Shown: one piece after another, positions 17,570-27,978 of the stretch
How positions within the stretch are numbered: the first letter of the stretch is position 1
Layout: each line of letters starts with the position of its first letter
Assembly (NCBI GenBank): GCA_037481615.1
Contig: JBBFLI010000006.1
Direction: 5' to 3' (one strand)
Length of the DNA: 64,000 bases
From: SpSt-501 sp037481615
GTDB lineage: Bacteria; Desulfobacterota; Desulfobacteria; Desulfobacterales; SpSt-501
Notes under the pieces: model-generated
What the model was told of the DNA's origin: nothing
The model's input: only the letters and a program-made list of their open reading frames with translations
The model's database searches: none
Position numbers and translations under genes: made by a program

Positions 17570-18112
17570 ATGACTGCCGGTGACCGCACGACGGTTTCCC
17601 CCCGCCGCGAACGTCCGCTGCCGGCATGGCGGGAAGCCGCCTGGCAGACGATGGCTCTTCTCATCTGGAGCGCGGCGGTCGCCCTCGCGGTCAACGCCCT
17701 GCGGCCGGACGGGATCGCCCTCGTGGGCGATTTTTCGCCCGCCGCGCGGTTCACCGCGCCGACCGGCGAGCGGATGGACATCGGACTCGAGGAGGCGGAG
17801 AAACTTTATTTCACGCGGGCGGCCGTCTTCTTCGACGCCCGGCCGGCCGAGGAATACGCCCGCGGCCACATCCGAGGCGCGCGCAGCCTGCCGCTTCAGG
17901 ACCTCGACCTCAAATTTCTCGAGGAAACGGCCGACCTCGACCTGGAGACGCCGGTGATTACGTATTGCGACGGCGAGACCTGCTCCCTGAGCCACGAGCT
18001 CGCCCTCTTTTTCCGGGATGCGGGCTTCCGCAACGCCCGGGTGCTCGTGAACGGCTGGACGCTTTGGCGGGAGGCGAACCTGCCCACGGAGGCGGGCGCC
18101 CCCGGGCGATGA
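17570..18112 (+). CDS. Membrane-anchored rhodanese-like protein
   Basis: 180 residues; ATG at 17570 preferred over the in-frame upstream start at 17531. One N-terminal membrane segment (about 25-45) anchors an exported rhodanese domain (AVFFDARPAEEYARGHIRGA, then the loop YCDGETCSLSHELALFF). The active-site Cys is expected in CDGETCS. It could carry persulfide or selenopersulfide sulfur/selenium in the periplasm. The setting with thioredoxins and a selenoprotein suggests sulfur, selenium or arsenic chemistry. Confidence 0.8.
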   Translation: MTAGDRTTVSPRRERPLPAWREAAWQTMALLIWSAAVALAVNALRPDGIALVGDFSPAARFTAPTGERMDIGLEEAEKLYFTRAAVFFDARPAEEYARGHIRGARSLPLQDLDLKFLEETADLDLETPVITYCDGETCSLSHELALFFRDAGFRNARVLVNGWTLWREANLPTEAGAPGR

Positions 18113-18171
18113 TGCCGGCGGCGGCGGTGGCTCCGAAAACGCCGAGGGGTCTCGAAGAAAGGAGAACGATC

Positions 18172-18954
18172 GTGAACGCAAGCCTGGGATCGGCCGTAGG
18201 CGGGATGCTGGGGGCCATCGCATTTTTCGTCGGGGCGGCATCCGCCCAGTGCCCGCCGCGGGAGAAGATCGAGCAGGTGATCTCGCGCTTCGAGGCGCCG
18301 GATCGGAGCCTGGTTTCCCTCCAGCCGACGGCATTCGAGAACCTCTGCGAGGTCCAGGTGCGCCTGAACCAGCGGGTGCACATCTTCTACACCGGCCCTT
18401 CGGGCGACTTTCTCCTCATGGGGCAGCTCTACGAGGCGAAGACCGGGCGCAACCTCACGCGCGAAAAAATCGAGCAGGTGAATCTCTTCAGCGACGAAGA
18501 GATGCGGCGGCTCGAGGGGCTCACCGTGATTCGTTTGGGGGACGGCCCGAAAACCCTCTTCTACGCCACCGACCCGCACTGTCCCTACTGCAAAAAAGGA
18601 GAGGAGACGCTCAAGAAGCTCGCCGCGCAGGGGGAGATCACGGCCCGCATCCTCTTTTTCCCCCTCGACTCGTACAGGGATTCGCGGCCGCAGTCGATCG
18701 CCGTGATCTGCGACAAGAAATCCCTGGACGATTTCCACAACGGCTACCTCTCCGATAACCAGTGCGCCGAGGGCGAGCGCGTGGTCGAGGAAACCCGCGA
18801 GCTCCTCTCCCGCAAGGGGGTGAGCGGGACGCCGACCTACATCTTCCCGGATGCGCGCTACCACTCCGGGCTGCTCGAGGAGGCCGAACTGCGCCGACGG
18901 CTCGGGCTTCCCCCGGCGGCGGCCGCAGGCTCGAAGACCGGCAAGGCGAAATGA
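18172..18954 (+). CDS. DsbC/DsbG-like exported thiol-disulfide protein
   Basis: 260 residues, GTG start at 18172 behind AAAGGAG. Signal peptide (1-25, ending ASA), a DsbC-like dimerisation-type N-terminal region (about 30-125), then a thioredoxin fold with the active site DPHCPYCKKGEE (CPYC) and cis-Pro SGTPTYIFPD. Likely a disulfide isomerase or reductase kept reduced by the CcdA protein. The stop overlaps the following start (AAATGAG). Confidence 0.82.
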   Translation: MNASLGSAVGGMLGAIAFFVGAASAQCPPREKIEQVISRFEAPDRSLVSLQPTAFENLCEVQVRLNQRVHIFYTGPSGDFLLMGQLYEAKTGRNLTREKIEQVNLFSDEEMRRLEGLTVIRLGDGPKTLFYATDPHCPYCKKGEETLKKLAAQGEITARILFFPLDSYRDSRPQSIAVICDKKSLDDFHNGYLSDNQCAEGERVVEETRELLSRKGVSGTPTYIFPDARYHSGLLEEAELRRRLGLPPAAAAGSKTGKAK

Positions 18955-20243
18955 GACCCCGGAGCGCAAACGATCCGATGGCCCAACCCGATTCGCCGCT
19001 TACCCTGAAACTCGACGCCGAGGGGCGCTTGGTGTTCCCCGAAGCGTTGAGGAGGCGCTGGGGCCTGGGACCGGGTGCCGCGGTGGAAGTCCGCCCCGGA
19101 CCGCAGGGGCTTCTCGTTTTTCCCCAAGACCCCCCGCTCTCCCGGATCTATCTCGAGCCGACTTCGCGCTGCAATCTCGACTGCAGAAGCTGCATCCGCA
19201 GGAGCTGGGACGAGCCGACCGGAACGCTCTCGAGCGCGCTCTTCGAGCGCCTGATCGCATCGCTCCGGCGGATCCCCTCGTTCCGTTCCATGTCGTTCTG
19301 GGGCATGGGTGAGCCCCTGCTGCACCCCCGGATCACGGAGATGGTCGCCGCCGTCTCCGCCCTGGGCGCGGAGACGGAACTCGTCACCAACGGCCTGCTC
19401 CTTTCGCCGGAGACGGCATGCGGGCTGATCGCCGCCGGCCTGGACCGGCTGATCGTCTCCGTGGACGGCGTATCCCCGGCGGGCCATGCGGCGGGGCACG
19501 GGGGGGCGGATTTGAATGCGGTCCTCGAGAACGTGCGCGGGCTTCGCCTCCTGCGGCACGAACGGGGGCGGACGAAACCCGAGATCGGCATCGAATTCGT
19601 CCTCACGCGCGAAAACCTCGCCGAGCTGAAAAGGCTCAGGCGGCTGGCCTTCGAGATGGGGGCCTCCTTCATCATCCTCACGAACCTCCTGCCCTACACC
19701 GAGGAGCTGAAAGAGGAGATCCTCTACTGGATGTCGGCCGAAAAGCCCTGGACGAACAGCGGCTCGCCCTTCTATCCGCGGGTGATCGCCCCGCGGGTGG
19801 ATGCTCGGCCGGAGAATCTCGAGGCCCTCGACGAGGTGTTCTGGTCCGGTTGTGCGGCCGAGCCGGTGCCGCCGCGGCCGCGCAACCCCGAGGCCGACGG
19901 GCACTGCCGCTTCGTCGAGCAGGGGGCCGCCGCCGTCGCCTGGGACGGCGGGGTCAGCCCCTGCATCCCCCTCATGCATTCCTACCGCTGCTTCGTCCTG
20001 GGACGCGAAAAACGGATCCGGCGCTGGACCGTGGGCAACATCGCCGCCGAGGAGATCGGCGACCTCTGGAACCGGGAGGAGTACCGGAGCTTCCGCCGCC
20101 GCGTGCTCGAGTTCGACTTTTCGCCCTGCGTTCACTGCGGCGGCTGCGACTTTTCCGAGTCGAACGAGGAGGACTGCTTCGGCAACCGTCACCCCACCTG
20201 CGGCGATTGCCTCTGGGCCAGAAACATCATCGTCTGCCCTTGA
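18951..20243 (+). CDS. Radical SAM/SPASM protein with N-terminal AbrB-like domain
   Basis: 430 residues. Residues about 13-55 look like a SpoVT/AbrB fold (LTLKLDAEGRLVFPEALRRR). The radical SAM core follows, with CNLDCRSC at about residue 74, the SAM-binding GMGEPLLHP, and a C-terminal SPASM-type set of cysteines (CVHCGGC, TCGDCLWARNIIVC) for extra Fe-S clusters. SPASM enzymes usually modify peptides or mature enzymes; no precursor peptide is obvious beside it. The AbrB fusion is unusual and could bind a small partner or DNA. It is the last gene of the train. Confidence 0.8.
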   Translation: MRPRSANDPMAQPDSPLTLKLDAEGRLVFPEALRRRWGLGPGAAVEVRPGPQGLLVFPQDPPLSRIYLEPTSRCNLDCRSCIRRSWDEPTGTLSSALFERLIASLRRIPSFRSMSFWGMGEPLLHPRITEMVAAVSALGAETELVTNGLLLSPETACGLIAAGLDRLIVSVDGVSPAGHAAGHGGADLNAVLENVRGLRLLRHERGRTKPEIGIEFVLTRENLAELKRLRRLAFEMGASFIILTNLLPYTEELKEEILYWMSAEKPWTNSGSPFYPRVIAPRVDARPENLEALDEVFWSGCAAEPVPPRPRNPEADGHCRFVEQGAAAVAWDGGVSPCIPLMHSYRCFVLGREKRIRRWTVGNIAAEEIGDLWNREEYRSFRRRVLEFDFSPCVHCGGCDFSESNEEDCFGNRHPTCGDCLWARNIIVCP

Positions 20244-20357
20244 GGGGGGTAGGCAGACGCAAGAGCGGCAGCGTGCATCGCCCCCCATCCCCGCTGGCTT
20301 GAAGAGCGGGGTGCGGCTTACGCGGGGATCCAGGCCGGTTTGGGCCGGCGCAAGGAG

Positions 20358-21731
<1,374 letters not shown>

Positions 21732-21740
21732 AAGGTTCTG

Positions 21741-23492
21741 CTACCTCCGTCCCGCAAGCGGCAGCCGGACCGTGAAAGTCGTCCCGCGGCCGGGTTCGCT
21801 CTCGACGGTGAGCTCGCCCCCGTGGGCCCGGATGATCTGCAGGGCGATCGGAAGCCCCAAGCCCAGGCCCCCGGGCTTGGTCGTGTAGTCGGGGTCAAAG
21901 ACCGCGGCAAGGCTCGCGGCGGGGATACCGACCCCCGTGTCGTGGACTTCGATCTCTGCTTCTCCGGGGGGACGGGGCTTCAGGGCGAGGCGGATGCTCC
22001 CTCCCTTCGGCAGCGCCTCGAGCGCGTTTTTCAGCAGGTTGAGCAGCGCCTGCCGCAGGCGGTTTTCGTCCCCGTTCATGACGAGATCCGTTTCCGGAAA
22101 AACAGGCTCGAGAACGACGTTGCGCGTTTTCGCCTCCTCCCCCAGGAGCGTGAGCAGGGATTCGAGAAGGCCGCGCAGGGAAACGGCCCGAAGCTCGAGC
22201 CTGCCGGCGCGCGACAGCGAGAGGAAATCCTCGACGATGCGGTCGAGGCGCCGGATTTCGCCGCGGACGGTCTGCAGGAGCTTCGCCGTCTCCTCGGGGT
22301 TGCCTTTTCCCGTTTCGGCCGCGGCTTCGCGCTGCAGTCGCTGGATCGCAAGGCTCACGGCGTTCAGGGGGTTGCGGATCTCGTGGGCGACGGCGGCGGC
22401 CAGTTGCCCCAGGGAGGAGAGGCGCTCGGTCTGGTGAAGGCGCCGTTGCAGTTCTTGGGTGCGCCGCAGGTGGCGGTTCTGGTTCCAGGAGAGGAGCAGG
22501 ATGGCCAGAAGCCCCAGGCCGACCATCATCGCCGCGGACAAGTAGGCGTGGCGGCGGTGGTCGCGCACCAGCACGTCGAGGCTTCGGGCACGCATCCCGA
22601 TCCGGGCGAAAAACGGCTCCTCGCCACCCACGCGGATCCGGCGCGCGGCCTCGAGAGAGCCCCCCTCTTTTCCCGGCAGGCGCTGCATCCGGCCCTCGGC
22701 GGGAGCGGGGATCGCCGGCAGGGCTTCGGGCGCATCGCCCAGGGAGAGGATCCCGCGGCCGCCATGGTCTTCGAGATGGAGATAGGCGACCTCTTCGCGC
22801 CAGCCCACCTCTTCGGCCGCCTCCCGGAACGCACGCCGGAGGGCCCAGCGGCGGACCCCATCGCGCTCGATGAAAAGAAATACCGCCCCATGGGAATCAG
22901 CCCTTCGCATCCCGACACAAGCCAGGGAGAGCGGCTCGTCTTCCCAGAGCCGCACGGCGACATTGTCCCCCGGCGGAAGAAGCCCGGAGAGTTCGGGGAG
23001 GGAAACCCCTGCGGGCAAGCGGCCGGCGACACGGGCCACTTTGCCGCCGGCTTCGAGGAGCACAATGGCCGAGATTTCCCGGGCGGCGAGGATTTCCCCG
23101 AGAGCTGCCTCGGCGGACGCCCCGGCGGAAAGCGTGAGGTCCAGTTCGGCCGCCGTCGCCAGGAGATCGGAAACCAGCATTTCCCGCAGGGAAAAGAGTT
23201 CCTCCAGGGGGGGGTCCAGCGAGAACGGGTCGGAGTTTCCGGCCTGCAGCAGCTTTTCCCAGCGCTCGAACTTTCGTTCCGCCAACAGCTCGATCCCCTG
23301 GAGGATGGAAGACGCCCGTGCGTGCAGGCCTTCGATCAGCGCTTCCTCCAGCCTGCGGCTGCTCAGCATCGCTGTCACCAGGAAGAGAGTGCAGATGACG
23401 AGAGAAACCGCCGCAACGGCGAGCGGCTGGAGAAACATGCGCCCTTCCCCGGGGGAAGGCCGTTCCGAAAGCCGCTCTGTTTTTCGTTTCAT
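21741..23492 (-). CDS. zraS: Sensor histidine kinase, ZraS-like
   Basis: 583 residues from ATG 23492 (GAGGGG upstream; an in-frame start at 23609 is less likely). Two membrane segments (about 20-42 and 315-335) flank a roughly 270-residue periplasmic sensor domain. Then come an H-box (AVAHEIRNPLNAV), an N-box (LLNLLKNALEAL) and ATP-lid motifs (DTGVGIP, GGLGLGLPI). No HAMP is obvious. It is likely to phosphorylate the following regulator in response to envelope or metal stress. Confidence 0.88.
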   Translation of the reverse strand: MKRKTERLSERPSPGEGRMFLQPLAVAAVSLVICTLFLVTAMLSSRRLEEALIEGLHARASSILQGIELLAERKFERWEKLLQAGNSDPFSLDPPLEELFSLREMLVSDLLATAAELDLTLSAGASAEAALGEILAAREISAIVLLEAGGKVARVAGRLPAGVSLPELSGLLPPGDNVAVRLWEDEPLSLACVGMRRADSHGAVFLFIERDGVRRWALRRAFREAAEEVGWREEVAYLHLEDHGGRGILSLGDAPEALPAIPAPAEGRMQRLPGKEGGSLEAARRIRVGGEEPFFARIGMRARSLDVLVRDHRRHAYLSAAMMVGLGLLAILLLSWNQNRHLRRTQELQRRLHQTERLSSLGQLAAAVAHEIRNPLNAVSLAIQRLQREAAAETGKGNPEETAKLLQTVRGEIRRLDRIVEDFLSLSRAGRLELRAVSLRGLLESLLTLLGEEAKTRNVVLEPVFPETDLVMNGDENRLRQALLNLLKNALEALPKGGSIRLALKPRPPGEAEIEVHDTGVGIPAASLAAVFDPDYTTKPGGLGLGLPIALQIIRAHGGELTVESEPGRGTTFTVRLPLAGRR

Positions 23493-23749
23493 CACCGATC
23501 CCCTCGCGTTGAGAATACTCTCTTTCATGATGTCGGGCAAGATCGGCTCGCCGCCGCGGCTCGACATTTTTGTCGAACCCGACCATGCGTGATCTTCGGT
23601 TTCAACCATCTGTTTATACTGGATTTTATTTTTTTCTTGGTGCGGCGGGTCGACAAGTTTTTCCGCGGGTAAAATCGAGCAAGAGCCGTTCTCATCTATA
23701 AATTATTGAAAAAATTATGATTAAAATAAACTCGAGCCTTGCGGAAAGT

Positions 23750-23765
23750 TGGCATGCGACCTGCA
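23750..23765 (+). promoter_or_regulatory. Sigma-54 promoter of the ZraP-like genes
   Basis: TGGCAT (23750-23755), five bases, CTGCA (23761-23765): -24/-12 elements with sigma-54 spacing. Start predicted near 23777, about 28 bases before the ATG at 23805. The divergently encoded sigma-54 response regulator supports it. The AT-rich stretch 23690-23735 upstream could bend for activator contact. Confidence 0.7.
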
Positions 23766-23804
23766 TTTCCTGACTGGCGAAAGCCTTGCGAGAGGAGGAT
23801 GGAA

Positions 23805-24281
23805 ATGAAACTCAAGGCAGCGAGCGTGGTGGCAGCGATCATGATCGCCATGGCGTCCGAAAGCCTTGCCGGCCCCGGGGGTTGGGGCGGCGGTGGCGGC
23901 ATGGGCCGTGGGCCGGGCATGGGCCCCGGGTACGGCGGGCTTTCCAGCGAACTCCCCGACCTGACTCCGGAGCAGATCCAGAAAATGGAAGAGCTGCGCA
24001 AAAAGCACTGGGCCGAGGTGGCCCCGCTGCAGAATGAGCGGCTTGCGAAGAGATCCGAATTGCGCGCTCTCTGGGCGGAGCCGAACCCGGACCAGGAGAA
24101 GATTCTCGCCAAGCAACGCGAACTGGCCGAGCTCGACCTCCGCCTGCGGGAAAAGATGACCCGGCACCGTTTCGAACTCCATTCCCTGCTCACCCCTGAG
24201 CAACGCGAGCGCTTGCCGAGGATGGGCCGGGGCATGGGCCCCGGGCGCGGGGGGCGCATGCTCGGAGGCAGGCCCTGGTAA
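23805..24281 (+). CDS. zraP: ZraP/CpxP-like periplasmic metal-stress protein (first)
   Basis: 158 residues. The signal peptide ends near SLAGPG; a Gly/Met-rich stretch (GGGMGRGPGMGPGYGG) is followed by helices with LTPEQIQKMEELRKKHW and LLTPEQRERLPRMG, the LTxxQ-type repeats of the CpxP/ZraP family, and a Gly/Arg/Met-rich tail. ATG 23805 is preferred to 23799, which abuts the ribosome binding site. Likely a periplasmic metal-binding chaperone that also damps the sensor kinase. Confidence 0.82.
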   Translation: MKLKAASVVAAIMIAMASESLAGPGGWGGGGGMGRGPGMGPGYGGLSSELPDLTPEQIQKMEELRKKHWAEVAPLQNERLAKRSELRALWAEPNPDQEKILAKQRELAELDLRLREKMTRHRFELHSLLTPEQRERLPRMGRGMGPGRGGRMLGGRPW

Positions 24282-24310
24282 TTTCAGCGAAGACGAAAGG
24301 AGACATGCAA

Positions 24311-24697
24311 ATGAAAGGCAAGACCTGGATGGTGATCGGATCGGCGGCGGCGATGCTGGCCCTGGCGGGCGGAACGGCGCTTGCCGGCCCGCGGGGTTTC
24401 GGTGGAGGCTGGGGATGCGGCTTGGGCCCGGCCATCGGGCAGACCCTCACCCCCGAGCAGAACGCACGGATGCTGCAGCTCAGACAGGACTACGAGGCCC
24501 GGGTCGCCCCGTTGCGCGAGGAGCTCTGGGCGAAGAAAACGGAGTGGAGGGGATTGCTGGCGAGCGGAAACCCCGACCCCGCCCGGGCCGTCGCTCTGCA
24601 GCGGGAGATGCTGGAGATCTCCGACGAGATCCACCGCGAGATGAGCGAAATGAGAATGAAGTTGCTCGATATCGCTTCCCCGCCGAAAGGCAACTGA
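24311..24697 (+). CDS. ZraP/CpxP-like periplasmic metal-stress protein (second)
   Basis: 128 residues, second ZraP-like protein 29 bases downstream of the first. Signal peptide (ending ALAGPRG), Gly-rich stretch with one Cys (GGWGCGLG), then TLTPEQNARMLQLRQDYEAR. Compared with the first copy it lacks the Gly/Met-rich tail. ATG 24311 has AAAGGAG at normal spacing, while 24305 is too close. Tandem copies suggest subunits of a mixed oligomer or different metal preference. Confidence 0.78.
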   Translation: MKGKTWMVIGSAAAMLALAGGTALAGPRGFGGGWGCGLGPAIGQTLTPEQNARMLQLRQDYEARVAPLREELWAKKTEWRGLLASGNPDPARAVALQREMLEISDEIHREMSEMRMKLLDIASPPKGN

Positions 24698-24708
24698 ACC
24701 TCACCCCC

Positions 24709-24775
24709 CGCGGAAAGGGGGATCGTTTTCCCCTTTCCCCCGCGCTTCACGCCGGCCGCCCTTCGGGGCGGCCGG
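24709..24775. terminator. Two hairpins between convergent genes, probable bidirectional terminator
   Basis: The first hairpin pairs GGAAAGGGGGA (24712-24722) with 24728-24738. The second is a ten-base-pair stem (24752-24761 with 24766-24775) around a TTCG loop. They fill the 93-base gap between the second ZraP-like gene and the convergent radical SAM gene. No long U tract follows, so termination efficiency is uncertain. Confidence 0.55.
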
Positions 24776-24790
24776 TCCGTCTCCACGGTT

Positions 24791-25945
24791 TCAGGAAACG
24801 CCGAAAAACTGGGAGTAGGCGTGCTTGGCCACCCACTGCAGGGAGCGCAGCCAAGATTGCGAGTAGTGGCTGACCTGGAAGTTGCAGGTCGAAAGACACC
24901 CCGGGCTGCAGCGCGCCTTGAGGCGTTCGAGGCGCTCCTCGTCGAAGCGCGGTCCCCGGCGGATGTCGCCCCAGTCCTCCTCGCTCGCGTAATATTCGAA
25001 GCAGGGGGTGAAGCTTCCGTCCAGCCGGATGACCATGGAGATCCGCCCGGCCTGGCACGGCCAGGGGGGAAGCTCGCGGCGGATGAAACGCTTCATCGCC
25101 TCGAGATGGGCGACCGAGTTGACCATGGTGTAGCCGGCGCGGTTCTTGGCGATCAGCCAGTCGATCAGCTCGTCGACGGCGTCGACTTGCGACTCGTGGA
25201 TCCAGACATCCGTCTTGCCCGGATCGAAGCCCTCGTAGTCGATCGGCGGCGGTTCGCTGATGTGGTAATCGGTCGCAATGCCGTAGCGGTGGGCGGTTTC
25301 CGTCAGCGCCATCACGTCGTCGACGTTCTTTCCGGTGATGTTGATGTTGAGGAACGTGTGGTAGCCGTAGCGCTTCTCCTGCTCGACAAGATATTCGAAC
25401 TGCGGCAGGATGCGTTTCAGGTTCTTGGGGATCCCCGCATAGCCGTCCATGGCGTCGACCGCGAGGTTCACGGCGGCGACCCCGGCTTCGCCGATCGCGT
25501 CGATGAAGTCCCGGTCCATGAGGATGCCGTTGGTCGGGAGGTAGACGAAGAAGCCCTTCTGTGCGGCCAGCCGCGTGAGCTCGACGATGAAGGATTTGCG
25601 CACCAGGGGCTCGCCGCCCATGTAGGCGAGCACGCGGCAGCCCTGCCGTTCGAGCCAATCCACCGCCGCACGGGCCGTTTCCCAGCTCATGCCGGGGATG
25701 TTCTTGCCGCGGCTGTAGCAGTAACTGCAGGCCAGGTTGCAATTGAGATCGGTATAGAAAAAGGAAAGCACGGGCCGGAACTCGTTTGCCGCGAGCCGCG
25801 ATCTGAGGTAGGGGATGAGCCAGCTGCGGCAGGCGCGGCGGAAATGGCTCGTCCGTCGCAGCGGAGTGCCGCCGACCGCCGGGATGGAAGGGGTGCGGTC
25901 CAGAGAAAGGACCCTCGGGGCGTCAACAGCCGTTTGCGTCGCCAT
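24791..25945 (-). CDS. Radical SAM protein, substrate unknown
   Basis: 384 residues from ATG 25945, which has AAGGAGG at good spacing; the frame is open further upstream to 26110 without such a signal. Radical SAM motif CNLACSYC at about 77-84, then YMGGEPLVRKSF for SAM binding and LPTNGILMD. The C-terminal region has CFEYYASEEDWGDI and CSPGCLSTCNF, indicating auxiliary Fe-S clusters of the SPASM/Twitch kind. Divergent from the cyclopropane synthase gene. No neighbouring precursor peptide seen; function not assigned. Confidence 0.75.
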   Translation of the reverse strand: MATQTAVDAPRVLSLDRTPSIPAVGGTPLRRTSHFRRACRSWLIPYLRSRLAANEFRPVLSFFYTDLNCNLACSYCYSRGKNIPGMSWETARAAVDWLERQGCRVLAYMGGEPLVRKSFIVELTRLAAQKGFFVYLPTNGILMDRDFIDAIGEAGVAAVNLAVDAMDGYAGIPKNLKRILPQFEYLVEQEKRYGYHTFLNINITGKNVDDVMALTETAHRYGIATDYHISEPPPIDYEGFDPGKTDVWIHESQVDAVDELIDWLIAKNRAGYTMVNSVAHLEAMKRFIRRELPPWPCQAGRISMVIRLDGSFTPCFEYYASEEDWGDIRRGPRFDEERLERLKARCSPGCLSTCNFQVSHYSQSWLRSLQWVAKHAYSQFFGVS

Positions 25946-26214
25946 ACCTGAACCTCCTTGGCCAAGGGTTCGCACGGCGCCTGGCAAACGAAACGTTCCC
26001 GGTTGGCCTCCTGCCGGCCGATGCCTGTCGATCGCGAGGTTTTCCAGGCGCTCGAGCGCCGGCGTGCTTTTTCGGGATTCGAGGAGAGCCGACGACTTGT
26101 CCCATCGCACAAGCTAAGCATGGATTTTTTTTCCACAAGGCCCCGCGATCACGGTCCATTTCGGGTTTCGGGACACGGAAGGGACCGTCCGCGGAGGGCC
26201 GGGGTTGCGGCGCA

Positions 26215-27366
26215 ATGCGGGACGATCAGCGACTGGTCAAAGAACTTCTGGCCGAAGCCGGGGTGACGGTCGGCGGGGATCGACCTTGGGATCTCGAGGT
26301 GCACGACCCGCGTTTCTACCGCCGGGTGATCGCCGAGAGAAATCTCGGTCTCGGCGAATCCTACATGGACGGGTGGTGGGACTGCCCGCGCCTCGACGCG
26401 TTCTTCGATCGCCTCCTGCGGAGCGGGATCGAGGGCCGCGTGCGCGGAAGCTTGCGCCTCGCCCTGCGATCGCTTCCGGCGATCCTCTTCAACCTCCAAT
26501 CGCGCGCGCGGGCGCGACGCGTCGTCGATCAGCACTACGAGCGGGGAAACGATCTCTTTCTATCCTTTCTCGATTCTTACAACCAGTACAGCTGCGCTTT
26601 CTTCGGCGAGGGCGACGACCTGGAGGAGGCCCAGCGAAGGAAGATGGAACTCATCTGCCGGAAGATCGATCTCCAGGCCTCCGACCGGCTCCTGGACATC
26701 GGCTGCGGCTGGGGGGGCTTCGCCCGCTACGCCGCCGAGCGCAGCGGCTGCCGCGTGACGGCCGTCAACCTCTCCCGCGAGCAACTCACCCATGCCCGAG
26801 AGTTCTGCCGCGGGCTGCCGGTCGAGGGGGTCGAAACCGACTACCGGGACATCGAGGGCGTCTTCGACAAGATCGTCTCCGTGGGCATGTTCGAGCATGT
26901 GGGTTCCAAGAACTACCGATGCTTCATGGAAAAAGCCGCCTCCCTGCTTGCGGCGGACGGCGTTTTCCTGCTGCAGACGATCGGGGGCAACGATTCGCGC
27001 CGGGGCTGCGATCCCTGGATCACGCGCTACATCTTCCCGAACGGCATGCTGCCCTCGCTCGCCCAGATCGCCCGGGCCGCCGAGGGGCTCTTCGTCATCG
27101 AGGACGTCCACAACCTGGGCCCCCACTACGACCGCACGCTGTTGGCTTGGCATCGCCGCTTCGAGCAAGCCTGGCCGCGGTTGGCGCCGAAATACGGCGC
27201 GCGGTTCAAACGCATGTGGGACTACTACCTCCTCTCCTGCGCCGGCGCCTTCCGCGCCCGGGCGATCCAGCTCTGGCAGATCGTCTTCACCCGCGCGGGA
27301 CGAGGCGCTCCGCAGCCGCCCTGCCGGCCGATTCCGGGCCGCGGGCGGCAAATCGGGGAGGGATAG
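26215..27366 (+). CDS. cfa: Cyclopropane-fatty-acyl-phospholipid synthase
   Basis: 383 residues, full length for Cfa. It methylates cis double bonds of membrane phospholipid acyl chains using SAM. Motifs: SYMDGWWDC, DQHYERGNDLF, the SAM-binding DIGCGWGGFARY, and near the end LLSCAGAFRARAIQLWQIVF, matching the E. coli Cfa region with its conserved Cys. The last 20 residues are Pro/Arg/Gly rich and not conserved. Possibly linked to membrane stress. Confidence 0.92.
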   Translation: MRDDQRLVKELLAEAGVTVGGDRPWDLEVHDPRFYRRVIAERNLGLGESYMDGWWDCPRLDAFFDRLLRSGIEGRVRGSLRLALRSLPAILFNLQSRARARRVVDQHYERGNDLFLSFLDSYNQYSCAFFGEGDDLEEAQRRKMELICRKIDLQASDRLLDIGCGWGGFARYAAERSGCRVTAVNLSREQLTHAREFCRGLPVEGVETDYRDIEGVFDKIVSVGMFEHVGSKNYRCFMEKAASLLAADGVFLLQTIGGNDSRRGCDPWITRYIFPNGMLPSLAQIARAAEGLFVIEDVHNLGPHYDRTLLAWHRRFEQAWPRLAPKYGARFKRMWDYYLLSCAGAFRARAIQLWQIVFTRAGRGAPQPPCRPIPGRGRQIGEG

Positions 27367-27969
27367 AGAAAGCCGACGCAGGCCGCGGACGGCGGAGCGG
27401 TTTCCGGTGATCCAGGCCGCCGTCCGAGATGCCGGCCGCGCGGCGGGGCCCCTCGCTGCCCGTTTTTCCCGGTCCCTGAGACGCGCTCGAGAGGGGAAGA
27501 AAGGTGGCGAAAACGACGAAAACCCGTGAGGTTGTGGAGCGCATGCGGGAAGGTCCGGGGGAGAACCGCGGCCGATGGCGCTGATGTCGAAGATCCTGCC
27601 CTCAGGGATTCGCCGCCGAGCCTCTTGCGGTCGGACTGCAGGTACACGAACGGCGGGGGCGAAAGCGCGACATGACGCTCCAGGACCCCTTGAGGCCCGC
27701 CGGTTGAGGGACGGCCGCGGGCACTCGGGTGTTCACGGGCGTGAACCCATCCGTGCCGCTGCGGTGCGCCAAGGCCATCGGGCGCGCTCCTCCGGCGGCG
27801 GGGCCGACGATCGTCTTCCCGGTCCTTCCCCTCGCCGCGGCCGTGGCTTGAGGCTGCCGGAGCTTGCTCAGTTCGCCGTGGCGCCGGCGTTCGTTCTTCA
27901 GAGGGCGCTCGCGGTCGTCTTTCATCGGCGGATGCGGCGCAGGCCGCCCCCCGCCCCCCGGGTGAAGCC
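27367..27969. other. Gene-poor interval of about 600 bases
   Basis: No reading frame with recognisable protein sequence. The frames that stay open are arginine/proline-rich products of high GC. An inverted repeat GTTCACG-GG-CGTGAAC lies at 27731-27746. A 25-codon frame from GTG 27503 has a plausible ribosome binding site but no similarity I can see. Confidence 0.4.
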
Positions 27970-27978
27970 ATGGGTGCG

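Noticed and set aside
27503..27700. Short frame from GTG 27503 with an in-frame TGA near 27578, considered as a third selenoprotein
   Set aside because: After the TGA the translation is arginine-rich without a conserved motif, no Cys-type active site is recognisable and no hairpin at the right distance was seen.
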